Below are positions 35,987-46,269 of a stretch of DNA of 64,000 bases, piece by piece. A program made the translations under genes and the position numbers. The notes under the pieces are model-generated. The model worked only from the letters and a program-made list of their open reading frames with translations. It was not told the origin of the DNA and made no database searches. The stretch is from Panagrolaimus kolymaensis (Eukaryota; Nematoda; Chromadorea; Rhabditida; Panagrolaimidae), in the NCBI GenBank assembly GCA_028622995.1, contig JAJQJQ010000044.1, positions 1,240,001 to 1,304,000 of the forward strand, in the 5' to 3' direction. Positions within the stretch are counted from its first letter, which is position 1. Each line of letters starts with the position of its first letter.

Positions 35987-37528
35987 TTACCCAAATGGAG
36001 CTTGATTTCCACCTCCAATAGGTAAAGCAGGTAAAGGTTGTTGTTGTCCACCAAATCCGCCTTGTTGTCCGCCATTGGATCCACCGAAACCTCCTTGTTG
36101 GTCAATGAAGCCACCATTTTGTCCACCTTGTTGTCCACCGAATCCACCTTGGTTTTGTCCAAATCCGCCTTGTTGTCCGCCATTGGATCCACCGAAACCT
36201 CCTTGTTGGTCAATGAAGCCACCATTTTGTCCACCTTGTTGACCACCGAAGCCACCTTGTTGACCACCGAAGCCACCTTGTTGACCACCGAAGCCACCTT
36301 GTTGACCTCCGAAGCCTCCTTGGTTTTGTCCACCGAAGCCTCCTTGTTGGCCACCTTGTTGACCACCGAAGCCTCCTTGTTGGCCACCTTGTTGTCCGCC
36401 GAAGCCTCCTTGTTGACCACCGAAGCCTCCTTGTTGGCCACCTTGTTGACCACCGAAGCCTCCTTGTTGGCCTCCTTGTTGTCCGCCGAAGCCTCCTTGT
36501 TGACCACCGAAGCCACCTTGTTGGCCACCTTGTTGACCACCGAAGCCTCCTTGTTGGCCACCTTGTTGACCACCGAAGCCTCCTTGTTGGCCACCTTGTT
36601 GTCCGCCGAAGCCTCCTTGTTGGCCTCCTTGTTGTCCGCCGAAGCCACCTTGTTGACCACCAAAGCCGCCTTGTTGGCCACCGAAGCCTCCTTGGTTTTG
36701 TCCACCGAAGCCTCCTTGTTGGCCACCTTGTTGACCACCGAAGCCTCCTTGTTGGCCACCTTGTTGACCACCGAAGCCTCCTTGGTTTTGTCCACCGAAG
36801 CCTCCATTGTTATTATTATTATTTTCACGACACATTTGAAGATCACCAAAAGCTTGATTTAATTCTTGTTTAACTGAAGAATTTAATGCTTTGGTAATAT
36901 TTTCAAGTTGAGCACATTCTTGAATATGATTAAGGTTTTCATTTTCGAAAATAGTCTAAAAATTATATTATAAAAACTTTTTTTTGGAAATGCATTTGTG
37001 GCTTACTTTATATTGTTGATATGCAGCTTTAGCTTGAGGGGAAAGGGTTGCAGCTTTAGCATCAAGTTGAGCGGTGATATTAGCATAACTGCTCTTAAAG
37101 TTTCCAATAGCTTGTTGAAAAGCTGTTTGAGCATCAGAACTTTGATTTTTAGTCCAATTTTCTACAGCTGTCTTTACTTCAGCTTTGGTGAGACTTTCAT
37201 TTTTAAGAGTATTTAAAAGTTGAGAGAATTGAGTTTGATTAAGTCCTGGACTATGTTGAACGGTGCCAACAAGATTTCCAATAAGAAGTCGAAGTTGAGA
37301 TTCAAGGCTTTGAAGAAGTGTAGCACCCCATGGAGCTGCTCCACCTCCCATATTGTTGTTATTGTTGTTATTTGGGAATGAGCCTGGAGCTCTTGGAAGA
37401 CTAGGTGCTGCACCAAAACCAATTCCTTGACCTTGATTATTTTGATTGTTTTGATTATATGGAAATTGTGGCTGAGCAGATACTATTGTCACTGTCAGGG
37501 CGAGAGTTGTAAAAATTATGCTTCTCAT
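35987..37528 (-). CDS. Secreted SXP/RAL-2 (DUF148) protein with long Gly/Gln/Phe repeat tail, 496 aa
   Basis: Exons 37528-37007 and 36955-35987 (donor AAA|GTAAGC, acceptor TTTTTAG|ACT). A clear signal peptide ([18 protein letters not shown]) is followed by a Gln/Asn-rich spacer and an SXP/RAL-2 domain at roughly residues 90-215 ([19 protein letters not shown], then [16 protein letters not shown] and [14 protein letters not shown]), a nematode-only secreted family with EF-hand-like helices. The last ~280 residues are a tandem array of GGFGGQQ and GGQQ units, an extreme low-complexity tail unusual for the family, with prion- or silk-like composition. The stop codon overlaps a GTAAGA donor-like site (GGG TAA GA), so a further exon cannot be excluded. 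The intron position matches the divergent SXP gene at 39753. Confidence 0.85.
36050..36805 (-). repeat. Coding tandem repeat array (21-nt and 12-nt units, often 33 nt combined)
   Basis: Units encode GGFGGQQ and GGQQ and are nearly identical at DNA level, with occasional GGQNQ and [12 protein letters not shown] variants near the 3' end, where a block of about 100 bp is itself duplicated. The low codon diversity leaves long open frames in other reading frames. Confidence 0.9.
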
Positions 37529-39138
37529 GATTATTAAGTATTAAGTATAAAAATAATCTGAAAATTATTAATTAATAATTACAAAAAATGTGGTTTTTAG
37601 CGAAATAATTAAAAACATATTCGATTCTAAAATCAAAAAATAGAAATCTGGTATTTATGAAAATTTAAAAAAAAAAGAGTCGTCGGCTGCTATTTTAGTT
37701 GTTACAGTAACTATTTATTTTTTATTTTTATATCTCAAAGACCTTTGAGTTTTATAAATTGATGACATTTACCTTTTTTCTCGCTTGCTTTTATATCCAT
37801 TTTTTCTCAATCTCCTCCCGGAAGCTGTTTATGATTTTGTTTGTGTGGCCGATGATATTATTTATTTGATTTAATAATAATTTTATAATGAAAGAAGAGA
37901 AGAAGAAAAAAAAGGTTAGTAGTTACAATGTTCACTTTCATAAAAACAAATAATAAAAAAAAATAATCCTCTTTTTAGAATTATTTTAAATTTATTTTTT
38001 TGATTCCTTTCTTTCATAAATTTATTTTTTTATGAATCATCTTTTTTGAATTAAACGGTTTAATTTTTTCCCCTCATATTTATACAGCAGCAGATGATTG
38101 GTTTAGGAGAAGAAAAAAAATACAGGACAAAACAATCATAATTTTTATTTTTATTTTTAATAAATGGCGAGTAAATAACTTTACAGCAGCTGAGTAATTA
38201 CAATGCGTGGAAGAGAAGAAAAAAAAGAGCACAAAAAACGGATTTCCTTAAAACATAACTGACATAAATATAGATCAGCATGAATTTCTGATGTTTTGAG
38301 ATCAAGAAAATCAAAATATTCGATATGGAAAAATAAATATTTTTGTCTTGTTGCAACCAATATTGAAAAGTTTATCTTTAAAAGAAGATATTAAGTTTTA
38401 GATTTATGTTTGAACATTTTTTGAGGTATTTTAATAAACTAATTTTTAATATTCGTCTATTTTTGATTTCGATACTCTGAAGATTTGTTAGATCCTTTTT
38501 TATTGTTTCCCTCACATTTTTTTTCTCCAGACCGTAACAATACAAAAAAAATATTTTTCACAACGTTTGAACCAAAATAACTTAATTTACATAATCCTTT
38601 TTTACGTTGTTGTTTTTTTGGTTCTCGAACTTTTATTTTTGCAACATTTTTCCATCCACGTTTTTTGCTATACTTCCGCTTTCATAAACTGTAATAATCC
38701 CTCTACTACAACCACCTTCAACACCGCTATAGATTAATCTATGAAGGCAGGTGATAGTAGTAACGATTTTTTGCATAAATAACAAAAATGTGACTTTTAA
38801 ACTTTCAATAAAAAAAAACAATAGTCTGTTTTTGTTGCAGAAATAAATTTTGTATTGTTTTTTGGATGTTTCTTTTTGCACTTTTTGTAATAAATTATGA
38901 AAGTATTATTTTTGCTAATTTCAACCTCATGGTCGGTGGTCGTGTGTTACAATAATAAGCTTTTTGATGAAATGTGTTTTTATCGAGGATTAAATATTAA
39001 ATACATACATGCATATTTTATTTTATTACTTTTATCTAAATTTAGAAAAAAAGGTTTAGCGACTTTTGATTACGGTAACTGTTTAAAAAAATGAAAACTT
39101 TAGAAGTATTTTTTCGGACTAAGATTTCAGGTAACAAC
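37529..39138. other. 1.6 kb intergenic region between divergent SXP genes
   Basis: AT-rich, with homopolymers. The one structured element is an inverted repeat at 38703-38760. An 82-codon minus-strand frame (38633-38881) overlaps it, but it lacks support as a gene. Promoters of both SXP genes probably lie here or near the MITE. Confidence 0.45.
38703..38760. other. Imperfect hairpin (candidate structured RNA)
   Basis: The arms CTACTA..ACC..CCTTCA and TGAAGG..GGT..TAGTAG pair as 6 + 3 + 6 bp with small internal loops. They enclose a 21-nt loop that holds the 12-bp palindrome TAGATTAATCTA. The shape is reminiscent of a small-RNA precursor, but nothing shows transcription. Confidence 0.3.
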
Positions 39139-39481
39139 CAGTGTTGTGACTGGCTCCGTCAGCTCCGGCTCCGGAGCGCTCCGCTCCGCTCCGGGGCGGA
39201 GCTCGGAGCGGAGCTGGAGCCATAAAAAAACTTCAGCCGGAGCCCGGAGCGGAGTCGGAGCTCAGAAAAAAAACTTTGGAGCTTGAAAAGTTTTTTTTTT
39301 GAATTTACTTAAAAAATTTGCAAAAAATGGAACGAAAAAAAAATATTTTGGAGCTCGGAGCGGAGCTGGAGCCCAAGAAAAAAATAGGTCGGAGCCCGGA
39401 GCGGAGCCGGAGCCATTATTAAAATTTGACCGGAGCGCGGAGCGGAGCTGGAGCCAAAATTTTTGAAAAGTAACAACACTG
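39139..39481. mobile_element. hAT-type MITE C with CGGAGC word arrays
   Basis: A 343-bp element with 9-bp inverted ends (CAGTGTTGT, ACAACACTG) and a perfect 8-bp target duplication GTAACAAC at 39131-39138 and 39482-39489. The interior is made of CGGAGC, CTCCGG and GGAGCTGGAGCC words in inverted arms at 39155-39262 and 39350-39455, with an AT-rich centre. No transposase. Ends and duplication length fit hAT. Confidence 0.87.
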
Positions 39482-39752
39482 GTAACAACAAGCTTTAATA
39501 TTAATTTTTATGGACACTGGAATTTCCTTCTTCGAACATTTATTTCATTTTTTCTTTGTCTTTTAATAACCGGAACAAAAAAAAAATAAGAAGCAAATCC
39601 TTAATTTTATTTGGAACAAAGAATCCTAGCATTTTTTATGTAAATAAACCAACCAGAAATAAAGATAAAAGCTTTATCAACAAACAAAAAAGATACATAT
39701 AAAAAAATTATGAAACATTTTTGCATTCATATTTTTTTTATGATCAGAAAAA

Positions 39753-41270
39753 ATGGAGTCTTTGAGAATAAATAAAATAAAAAATTATTATTTTCATGTG
39801 ATTTTTATATTTTCAATTTTTGAAACTTTTTATCGATTAAAATCGGCGGATGCTTTTCCAACAATTTCTAATTTGACTGGAATCCCATCAATAAAAAATG
39901 AAAAATTTTGTCGAACATTTTCATTCTCAAATTCTTCGATTCAATGCAGCTTCAGCGATTTATCAAATAAATTTTTTCTTGAAGAATTTAGCAATTTTTT
40001 AAATCAACTTTCTCCCGATCAAGCTCGATCGTTTGTTTATTTATTTAAAGATTCAAATTTAACTAAAGCTGAATCTAAAATTTCTATAGTCAAACAAGCT
40101 TTTGGTTTACCAGAAAATTTAAGAAATATTTTTATTCAAACTGCTGAAACTTCAGTCACAAATATGAAACTTATTGAATCGGAATTGGATAAAATTTCTG
40201 AAGAAAAATTAAACCCTGAAACTCGAGCAATTTATTTTCAAATTAAAGTAAGTTTTTCAAAATTCTTTTTTTCTGAAAAAAATATTTTTAAATCAGAAAT
40301 TTTCCTAATTTTTTGGTCGTTAGCTTCGTTTACGAAAGTTCTAAAAAAAGAAGATTGAAAAATTTAATTTAATAAATTTCAACCAAAAAAACCAAAGAGT
40401 AAAAAATTTAAAATAAATTTTGATTTATAATTTTCATTTCAGAATATTTATAAAAACGATAATTTAACTATCATTCAAGAATGTCAACAACTAAACACAA
40501 TAATTATTGCTACTCCAACAAAAATGATCCAAGACCTTGAAAATACTTTTGGAAAGCTATCATCAACTTGCAATGAAAATTTTCCACAGTTTCTTTCACC
40601 ACCAACATTAGCCCCTGAAATTCCTGCCATTGCCACTGTCAATAATATTATTTCACCACAAATTTATCCCCAATGGAATAATAATAATAATCCACAAAGA
40701 TATCAACAACAAGATTTTAATCAAGGTTTATTAATTCCTTTAGAAAATAAATTACCAATAAATAATTTTGATTTAAATCAAATTTTTGGTGGAGGAGGAA
40801 ACAATAATAATAACAATAATAATATTTTTGGTCCCATGCCATTGATTCCCTTGACTCCTATTGGTGGTGGATTTGATTTGATTGGAACTTTCACGGAAGT
40901 TGCATCATTAGCAAAAAATTTAAATAATCTTTTAAATGGTTTACAAAATTTATATAATTCTAATTTTAATAATAATGGATATTATAAAATTATTAATGGA
41001 GCCAACGGAGGAATACAAAATGGTGGATTATTTAATAATTTAGGAAACCCTTCTTCAGTGGCAGCTATGAGTCCATATTATCAAAGCTTTTCTTACGGTA
41101 ATAATGGAATGAATCAGCCTAATCAAATGAATTACAACCTTATTCCCCCGATAACAAATTTTAATTGGAATAATGGACAGAGAGGTCAAGCTCCAAACAC
41201 AAATTCATATTTTCCGCAACAAACATTTTATTATTATCCACCGATGCAACAACAACAACAGCAATTATAA
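39753..41270 (+). CDS. Secreted SXP/RAL-2 (DUF148) protein with Asn/Gln-rich tail, 440 aa
   Basis: Exons 39753-40247 and 40443-41270 (donor AAA|GTAAGT, acceptor TTTCAG|AAT). The N-terminus has a hydrophobic stretch (about residues 14-26) that would act as a signal peptide, after a basic segment. The SXP/RAL-2 domain covers about residues 68-195: FLNQLSPDQARSFVYLFKD, SNLTKAE, EKLNPETRAIYFQIK, then IIQECQQLN. The C-terminal half is Asn/Gln/Pro/Tyr-rich with poly-Asn and poly-Gln and no folded domain. The intron falls at the same point (after ..YFQIK / ..YQQYK) as in the divergent gene at 35987-37528, so the two are paralogues with different low-complexity tails. Confidence 0.82.
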
Positions 41271-41583
41271 AATCATAACAATATATATTTTTTTAAATGA
41301 AACTTTTAATCTTGTAATTTTTACAATAAATAATTTTTTTACAGGAAATTTAGAAAGTTTTTTTGAGTATGAAAGAAAAAATGTGATATAAAATAAATGA
41401 TTTATTTTTGAAAAAGTAAAGTTTCTAATTTATTTAATTTTTTTCACTTTTATGTAAAAAGTAAGTCTGTATCAGAAAAATTTTATTTTTAAATAATTAT
41501 TTTATGAAAACAGAAAAATTTATTTAGAAAAAGTACTCGTATAATTAGCTAAAAATAAACCGAGATTATATATATTTTTTTAT

Positions 41584-42642
41584 TTAATTAAAAATTAATT
41601 TATCACATGGATCCGAAGCAGCTTTTTTAAATGTATCAGCAATGGTTTCAACAAGCTTTGGAGATTTTAATCTTTGTATTTGAGATTTATAATATTCATT
41701 TTTATTATTTATGCTATGAAGGAATTCATTTCGATTTATCAAGGATCTGAAAAAAAACAAAAAATTATAATTTAATGAAAAGTTTTTCATGCGTTTTTGA
41801 AAGTTGAAAAAAAAATATTTTACCTTTGACTTGCTTTCCATTGCCTATATAATTTTTCTTGTTCTTCATCGGTTTGCTTTTTATCTTTATTTAATTCTTC
41901 TATTTCCCAATGAAGTTGAATTTCTTCAAAATTTATTAATTGCAACTCGTGTTCAAGTTTCTCCAATTCATCCTACAAAATATTTTCCTTCATTTTAATT
42001 CAAAGGAATTAATTTTGGGAGAAAAAAAGGCTTACATCAAGTTGATTAATTTGTAATTTATTCGTAGTTGGATCATATGGGGATGCGGAAGCATGTTCTT
42101 CCAAGTGGCATAAATTTTCTTCATAAACTTCTCCTTCATTTTCAAGTTCAGCTAATTGTCGATTTAATTCATCATAAGCGCTAATGCAACATTGCTTAAA
42201 AAAATTCAAAGTCTTAAAAAAGCTACCAAAAACAAAAAATTTTGTTGGTTTTTTAGCTACCAAAAACACTTGAAAAGAAAGCAAAATTTTTGCCATCCAA
42301 AAAATTTAGAAAAAGCTCAGGAAAAAATAGAAGTAAAAAACTTACAACACAAAGTGGCGGCATTAAAGACAAATTAGAATTATCATCAATAATTTCTAAT
42401 AAATTATGTGCATGACTTCCCATTAATTCTTTAGAACCCGAAATATTCTGCAAAAAAAAGAAATAAAGCATTTTAAACTCAAACTCACATTCAAAACTAT
42501 GAATTATGAATCACCGAAAAGTAAAACTTACTTTTAGAGTATTTAAAACAATTTTTTGATTATCATTATTATTATTTTTTATTTGAGTTATTGTTTCATC
42601 AAAATTTATATCTGTATAACATTGATGACATGTTTTTGTCAT
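41584..42642 (-). CDS. Beclin (BEC-1/ATG6)-like protein lacking the BARA domain, 227 aa
   Basis: Five exons: 42642-42532, 42447-42346, 42194-42036, 41972-41824 and 41746-41584, all in phase. The N-terminus has CxxC pairs (C5/C8 and C70/C73) and a SHAHNLLEIIDD segment that match the N-terminal region of nematode BEC-1. A long coiled coil follows from about residue 75 (AYDELNRQLAELENEGEVYEE, then IQLHWEIEELNKDKKQTDEE). In Beclin the coiled coil pairs with ATG14/UVRAG, and the following BARA/ECD domain binds membranes in the PI3-kinase complex. Here the coiled coil runs into a short tail ending DPCDKLIFN and a stop with AATAAA next to it, and no BARA exons follow before the convergent SXP gene. 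It could be a truncated paralogue or a regulator. Confidence 0.75.
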
Positions 42643-43252
42643 AATTTAAAAAATAAAATAACACATAAAGTCCAGGAGAATGAAATAATGGGGACTTTTA
42701 AATAATGATTTACAAAATCGGAATTGAACCAGTCAAAAAAAAAATGTTTGTAAGCAAAAAAATAAAGAATAGCAAACGATAGAAATTTTTCTCTTTTTGC
42801 CAGAAAAAGAGTCCACCAAAAACATCAAAGTTGTGGTTCAAAAATATGCAGGTGATCAACGGATGATGATGTTGAAAGAAAAAAGACAAGCAAAAGCAGC
42901 AATAAAGCAATGTTGTTTTGAAAGATGAAATGTGAAGAGAAAATAATCAGTCATTAAACCTTTGATTGAAGCTGCTTTTCAATATATTTTTGCTTTTTGA
43001 ACGCTGAGATAACAACTTGCAAGCTTATTAGTTAAATGCAATCATAAAAAATTTAGGTTCATTTATTGCTTGAAATGGTAGAGGAGTAGTTGAGTCGTTT
43101 TATTGATAAAAGGAATTAAACCAAAACACAAAGTCGCTAAACTATGTTGAAAATGACGATGATTCATGTCTTTATTTAATTTAGTCAAATATTATTATTC
43201 ATTTTCTTTTCAAAAAAAAAATAAATTACATAAATAAGTTATTATTAGTTAA
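42643..43252. other. Intergenic, 610 bp
   Basis: AT-rich sequence upstream of the Beclin-like gene and downstream of the secreted Q/P-rich gene; both are on the minus strand. No exon or RNA gene is seen. Confidence 0.5.
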
Positions 43253-44689
43253 TTAATTCTTTTGTTTCCGTCGATGATTAAATGGGATTTCGCGTACTTG
43301 ATTTTCATTATCATCAGTTTCAGCAGCGTATTTGGGAAGTCGCTTTTTGACTTTTTCTAATCTGCAAAACAAAAAAAATCAATGGAATTATAAAAGTTAA
43401 CTTGAAAATCAAAATCCTTACTTTCGCTGCTTTTTATAATGTTTGCTTTCATGGCTGTTGGTATCTTCATTGTCATTGTTTGAACGCTGCCTTTTTTGTT
43501 GCTTTCTTCGCTTAACTTTTTTTGGTGATGGCGTTGAAAGTAAATTATCAAATGCTGGTGGCATGGTCATTGACGGAAATGTTGGAAATGAGATTGTTGG
43601 AAGGGTAGGGAATGTAAACATTGGGGATTGGGTAGCAGAAAGTGTAGGTATTTGGGCTGATGGGGAAAGTGTTGCACTTGCTACTTCTCCTGTTGCTGCA
43701 ACTGGAGATTGTTGTTGGGGAGGTGATTGTGCTGGGGCTGGTGCATATGGATGTTGATGATGTAAGGACATAAGAGGATGTGGAGGAAATTGGGGGAATA
43801 ATTGAGAATGTGAAGGTAAAGATGGATGATGCATTTGGGGAAGCATCATAGGAAATTGTGGATGTTGTTGTTGTTGTTGATAATTTCCTAATGATGGCAT
43901 CCCTGGAATCATAGATGCAAAAGGAGATGAAAAACCATATCCGTTCGATGATGGCTGCTGTTGTGGTTGTTGTTGCGATTGACCCAATTGTTGCTGATTT
44001 GATGTAGTTGATGATGATTGTGGCGCCCTTCGAATCTGTTTGGTAGAGTCCCCATATTCATTAAGCCCATGGGCTTTTGGCATGGATTCGAGCGAGGGAA
44101 TGTCGACCGGCCTTAAAAATTTAGAAAGTTTATTCCAATGGATTTTGTGAATGCAAAATAAATCGAAAAAAGTTAGAAATTTAGTTTGACTAAAAACTTT
44201 GGTCATTTCATAAAAAAGCAAACTTCAATATGAAACTAAAAATTGCAGCTGTAATTTCTTCTTTTTAGAAGCAAGCGACAATATCACTTTGAACCAACTT
44301 ACCGTCGATTTCCTGGTGATCTCCGAATTTCCACATATCTTGAATTTTGTGAATCACCGTTAAGCTAAAAAAAAATAAGCCTTTTTTATCCCTTAAATAT
44401 TTCAAGCGACTTTTAAAAGCAAAACAAACATACACCAACGAGTTTATCAGCTGAAGTTAAACCGCAAATTGTTGAAATTCCTAAAATCACAGAAAATCAC
44501 TTTTTATTTCACTGACGACAAAGAAAAATAATTTGACCCAAAACAAAAGTAAAAACAAAAAATGGTTTTCCTTTTTTCTTCGGATAGTCGAAAGGTTTCG
44601 GGAAAAGAAGATGGAAGAAGAAAATTTTACATACCAAAAATTAGAGCAGCAAATGAAATTGAAAACGACGACGATCGAAGTTTGATCAT
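43253..44689 (-). CDS. Secreted Gln/Pro/His-rich protein with basic C-terminus, 320 aa
   Basis: Five exons: 44689-44635, 44480-44434, 44364-44303, 44111-43422 and 43361-43253, in phase. The start at 44689 gives a good signal peptide (MIKLRSSSFSISFAALIFG, then ISTICG). The middle is low complexity: Gln-, Pro-, His-, Met-rich with SATLSPSAQIPTLSATQSP-like repeats and FPTLPTISFPTFPSMTMP. The C-terminal 70 residues are Lys/Arg-rich (KKVKRRKQQKRQRS; HRRKQKN at the end) and would look like a nuclear localisation signal if the signal peptide were absent. No domain is recognised. The last junction (CGA AA|A TTA) was chosen because it gives a coherent Lys-rich tail; the other phase stops after 13 residues. 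Confidence 0.65.
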
Positions 44690-45085
44690 CTTTGAACAAA
44701 CAACTAACTGATTAAAAGTTTGTTAAAACAAAATTTTAAAATCACATCTCTTTGAAAGGAATGAAAAGAGGTGTGCCACACTGCTATGACCTCATTTCTT
44801 ATCCATCCTTTCCCTTTTTAATGGCGAAGATATTATAAAATATATCCGTTTTTAGATAGACAAAAACTTCGAAATAAAGATATTTTATTACATAAATATA
44901 TAAAACTTTTGCATCAAATTTAAAAACCAACGAACAAAACAAAGAAAGAAACAAAGTTAAAATACAAAATAAAAGCGAAAATTAAACCGGAATTATTAGT
45001 TAAACTAAGAAATTTGTAAATCTAATTACAACAAAGCACCTATTAGATAATTATACAGCAGCGACAGAAGACATACATCCATCCA
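44690..45085. other. Intergenic, 396 bp
   Basis: AT-rich gap between two same-strand genes. It is short enough for a downstream operon gene, but larger than the usual nematode operon spacing. No feature is seen. Confidence 0.4.
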
Positions 45086-45568
45086 TTAATACTTTTGATT
45101 TCTCAATGCTTTCAATCTTTCTTCCAAATCTTCCAAACTCAGGGTAGCGATTTTTAGCGTCAAGAATTCAATAATGGTTTCATACATTTCATGCTTTTCA
45201 AATTCTTCTAACCGTTGTATCACTTCATCTTTTGGCAAAACTCGACGAGGTCCATTTGACATTTGTTCTTGAGGAATTGGAAGCATTACACCTGCAGCAC
45301 CAACTAGAAGCACTTCAATCTTAGGAATCGTTTTCAAATATTCGATTATTTCATCATCTGTACATTCAGGAAATAGCTCATCTAATTGAGATTCATAGAA
45401 ATATCTAAAAGCATAACATACATATGTAAGTTGATAGAGTGAACATGAATGGAAAGCGACTTACTGAAAGATGGATTTAAAGGTGCAAAACTTGATATAA
45501 TTTGGAGAAATAACATCCAGAATTTTCAGGACTTTTTGATGAAAATCAGCTAAAGGATCATGAGGCAT
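45086..45568 (-). CDS. Small helical acidic protein, 140 aa, unrecognised
   Basis: Exons 45568-45465 and 45404-45086 (donor CA|GTAAGT, acceptor GCTTTTAG|A). The ATG at 45568 lies about 9 nt after a TTTTTAG acceptor, which suits SL trans-splicing or a 5' UTR intron. The protein is almost wholly alpha-helical by composition: VLKILDVISPNYIKFCTF, an acidic stretch (ESQLDELFPECTDDEIIEYL), a hydrophobic loop (IEVLLVGAAGVMLPIPQ) and C-terminal amphipathic helices (LEDLEERLKALRNQKY). Nothing indicates secretion. I do not know the family. Codon use and intron phases support a real gene. Confidence 0.65.
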
Positions 45569-46269
45569 TCTGTCAAATCTAAAAACAAAGAAATTATAAG
45601 AGTAAAAATCAAGACAAACGAAGATGAATAAAACTACAAATACACGCACAAAAAAAGGTAAGGTAGTGATTACGGTATCATGACTCGCAAAAACTTGCAT
45701 GACAAAAAGCGATGTAAACATAAAACAGAAATAGTAATAAGTATCAATAACAAAAAATATGGGTGATAAGAATTTTTAATTTAAAATCTTTGGGAGGAAT
45801 GCAAAAAATGAGAAACAGAAAAAATTTCGGCAACACTTTCTAAATGAAAAGTTTACTGATAAACATAAGGTGATTCTATTACCACCACAAGCTTTATAGC
45901 GAGAATAACATTAGCTAACTACACAAAATGCAAAGCTTACACCAAAAATAAATTATCAACAGTTCTAGGTATCTAATTTTCTGAAGCTTCCATGGAACAA
46001 AAAAAGGTAAAGGAAAGAATTGAGAGGATCGATGTCAAACAAATCCATCCAACTTCATCCACTTGAAAAAAGAAATCTTACAACGAAAAATGTTTTTCAT
46101 TGAAAAAACTCAAACTTTTCTAATATTTTTTTTTACGATTCGTTGCTGTAATTTCCTGTCTCCTTTTCCCAATTAGAAAATTACATCAATATCGTCAACA
46201 AATTTTTTATTTTATTAACCCTTATCATCTCATTTGTAATCCTTCTCATCATTCATGGTAATCCTCAAT
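45569..46269. promoter_or_regulatory. Divergent intergenic region, 701 bp
   Basis: Lies between the minus-strand gene starting at 45568 and the plus-strand gene starting at 46270. No exon is clear; both promoters should be here. Confidence 0.4.

Noticed and set aside
36038..36862. 274-codon plus-strand frame opposite the SXP gene
   Set aside because: It is explained by the repeat composition of the coding strand; it has no signal peptide, splice context or promoter. Retained only as a curiosity in the findings.
38633..38881. 82-codon minus-strand frame with a GVEGGCSRGI-like stretch
   Set aside because: No splice partners; the first half is a Phe/Lys-rich homopolymer translation and the second half overlaps the hairpin.
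43418..44221. Start at ATG 44221 for the Q/P-rich protein (MLFYEMTK...)
   Set aside because: That part is intron: an acceptor at 44112 and three upstream exons with a signal peptide give a better model.
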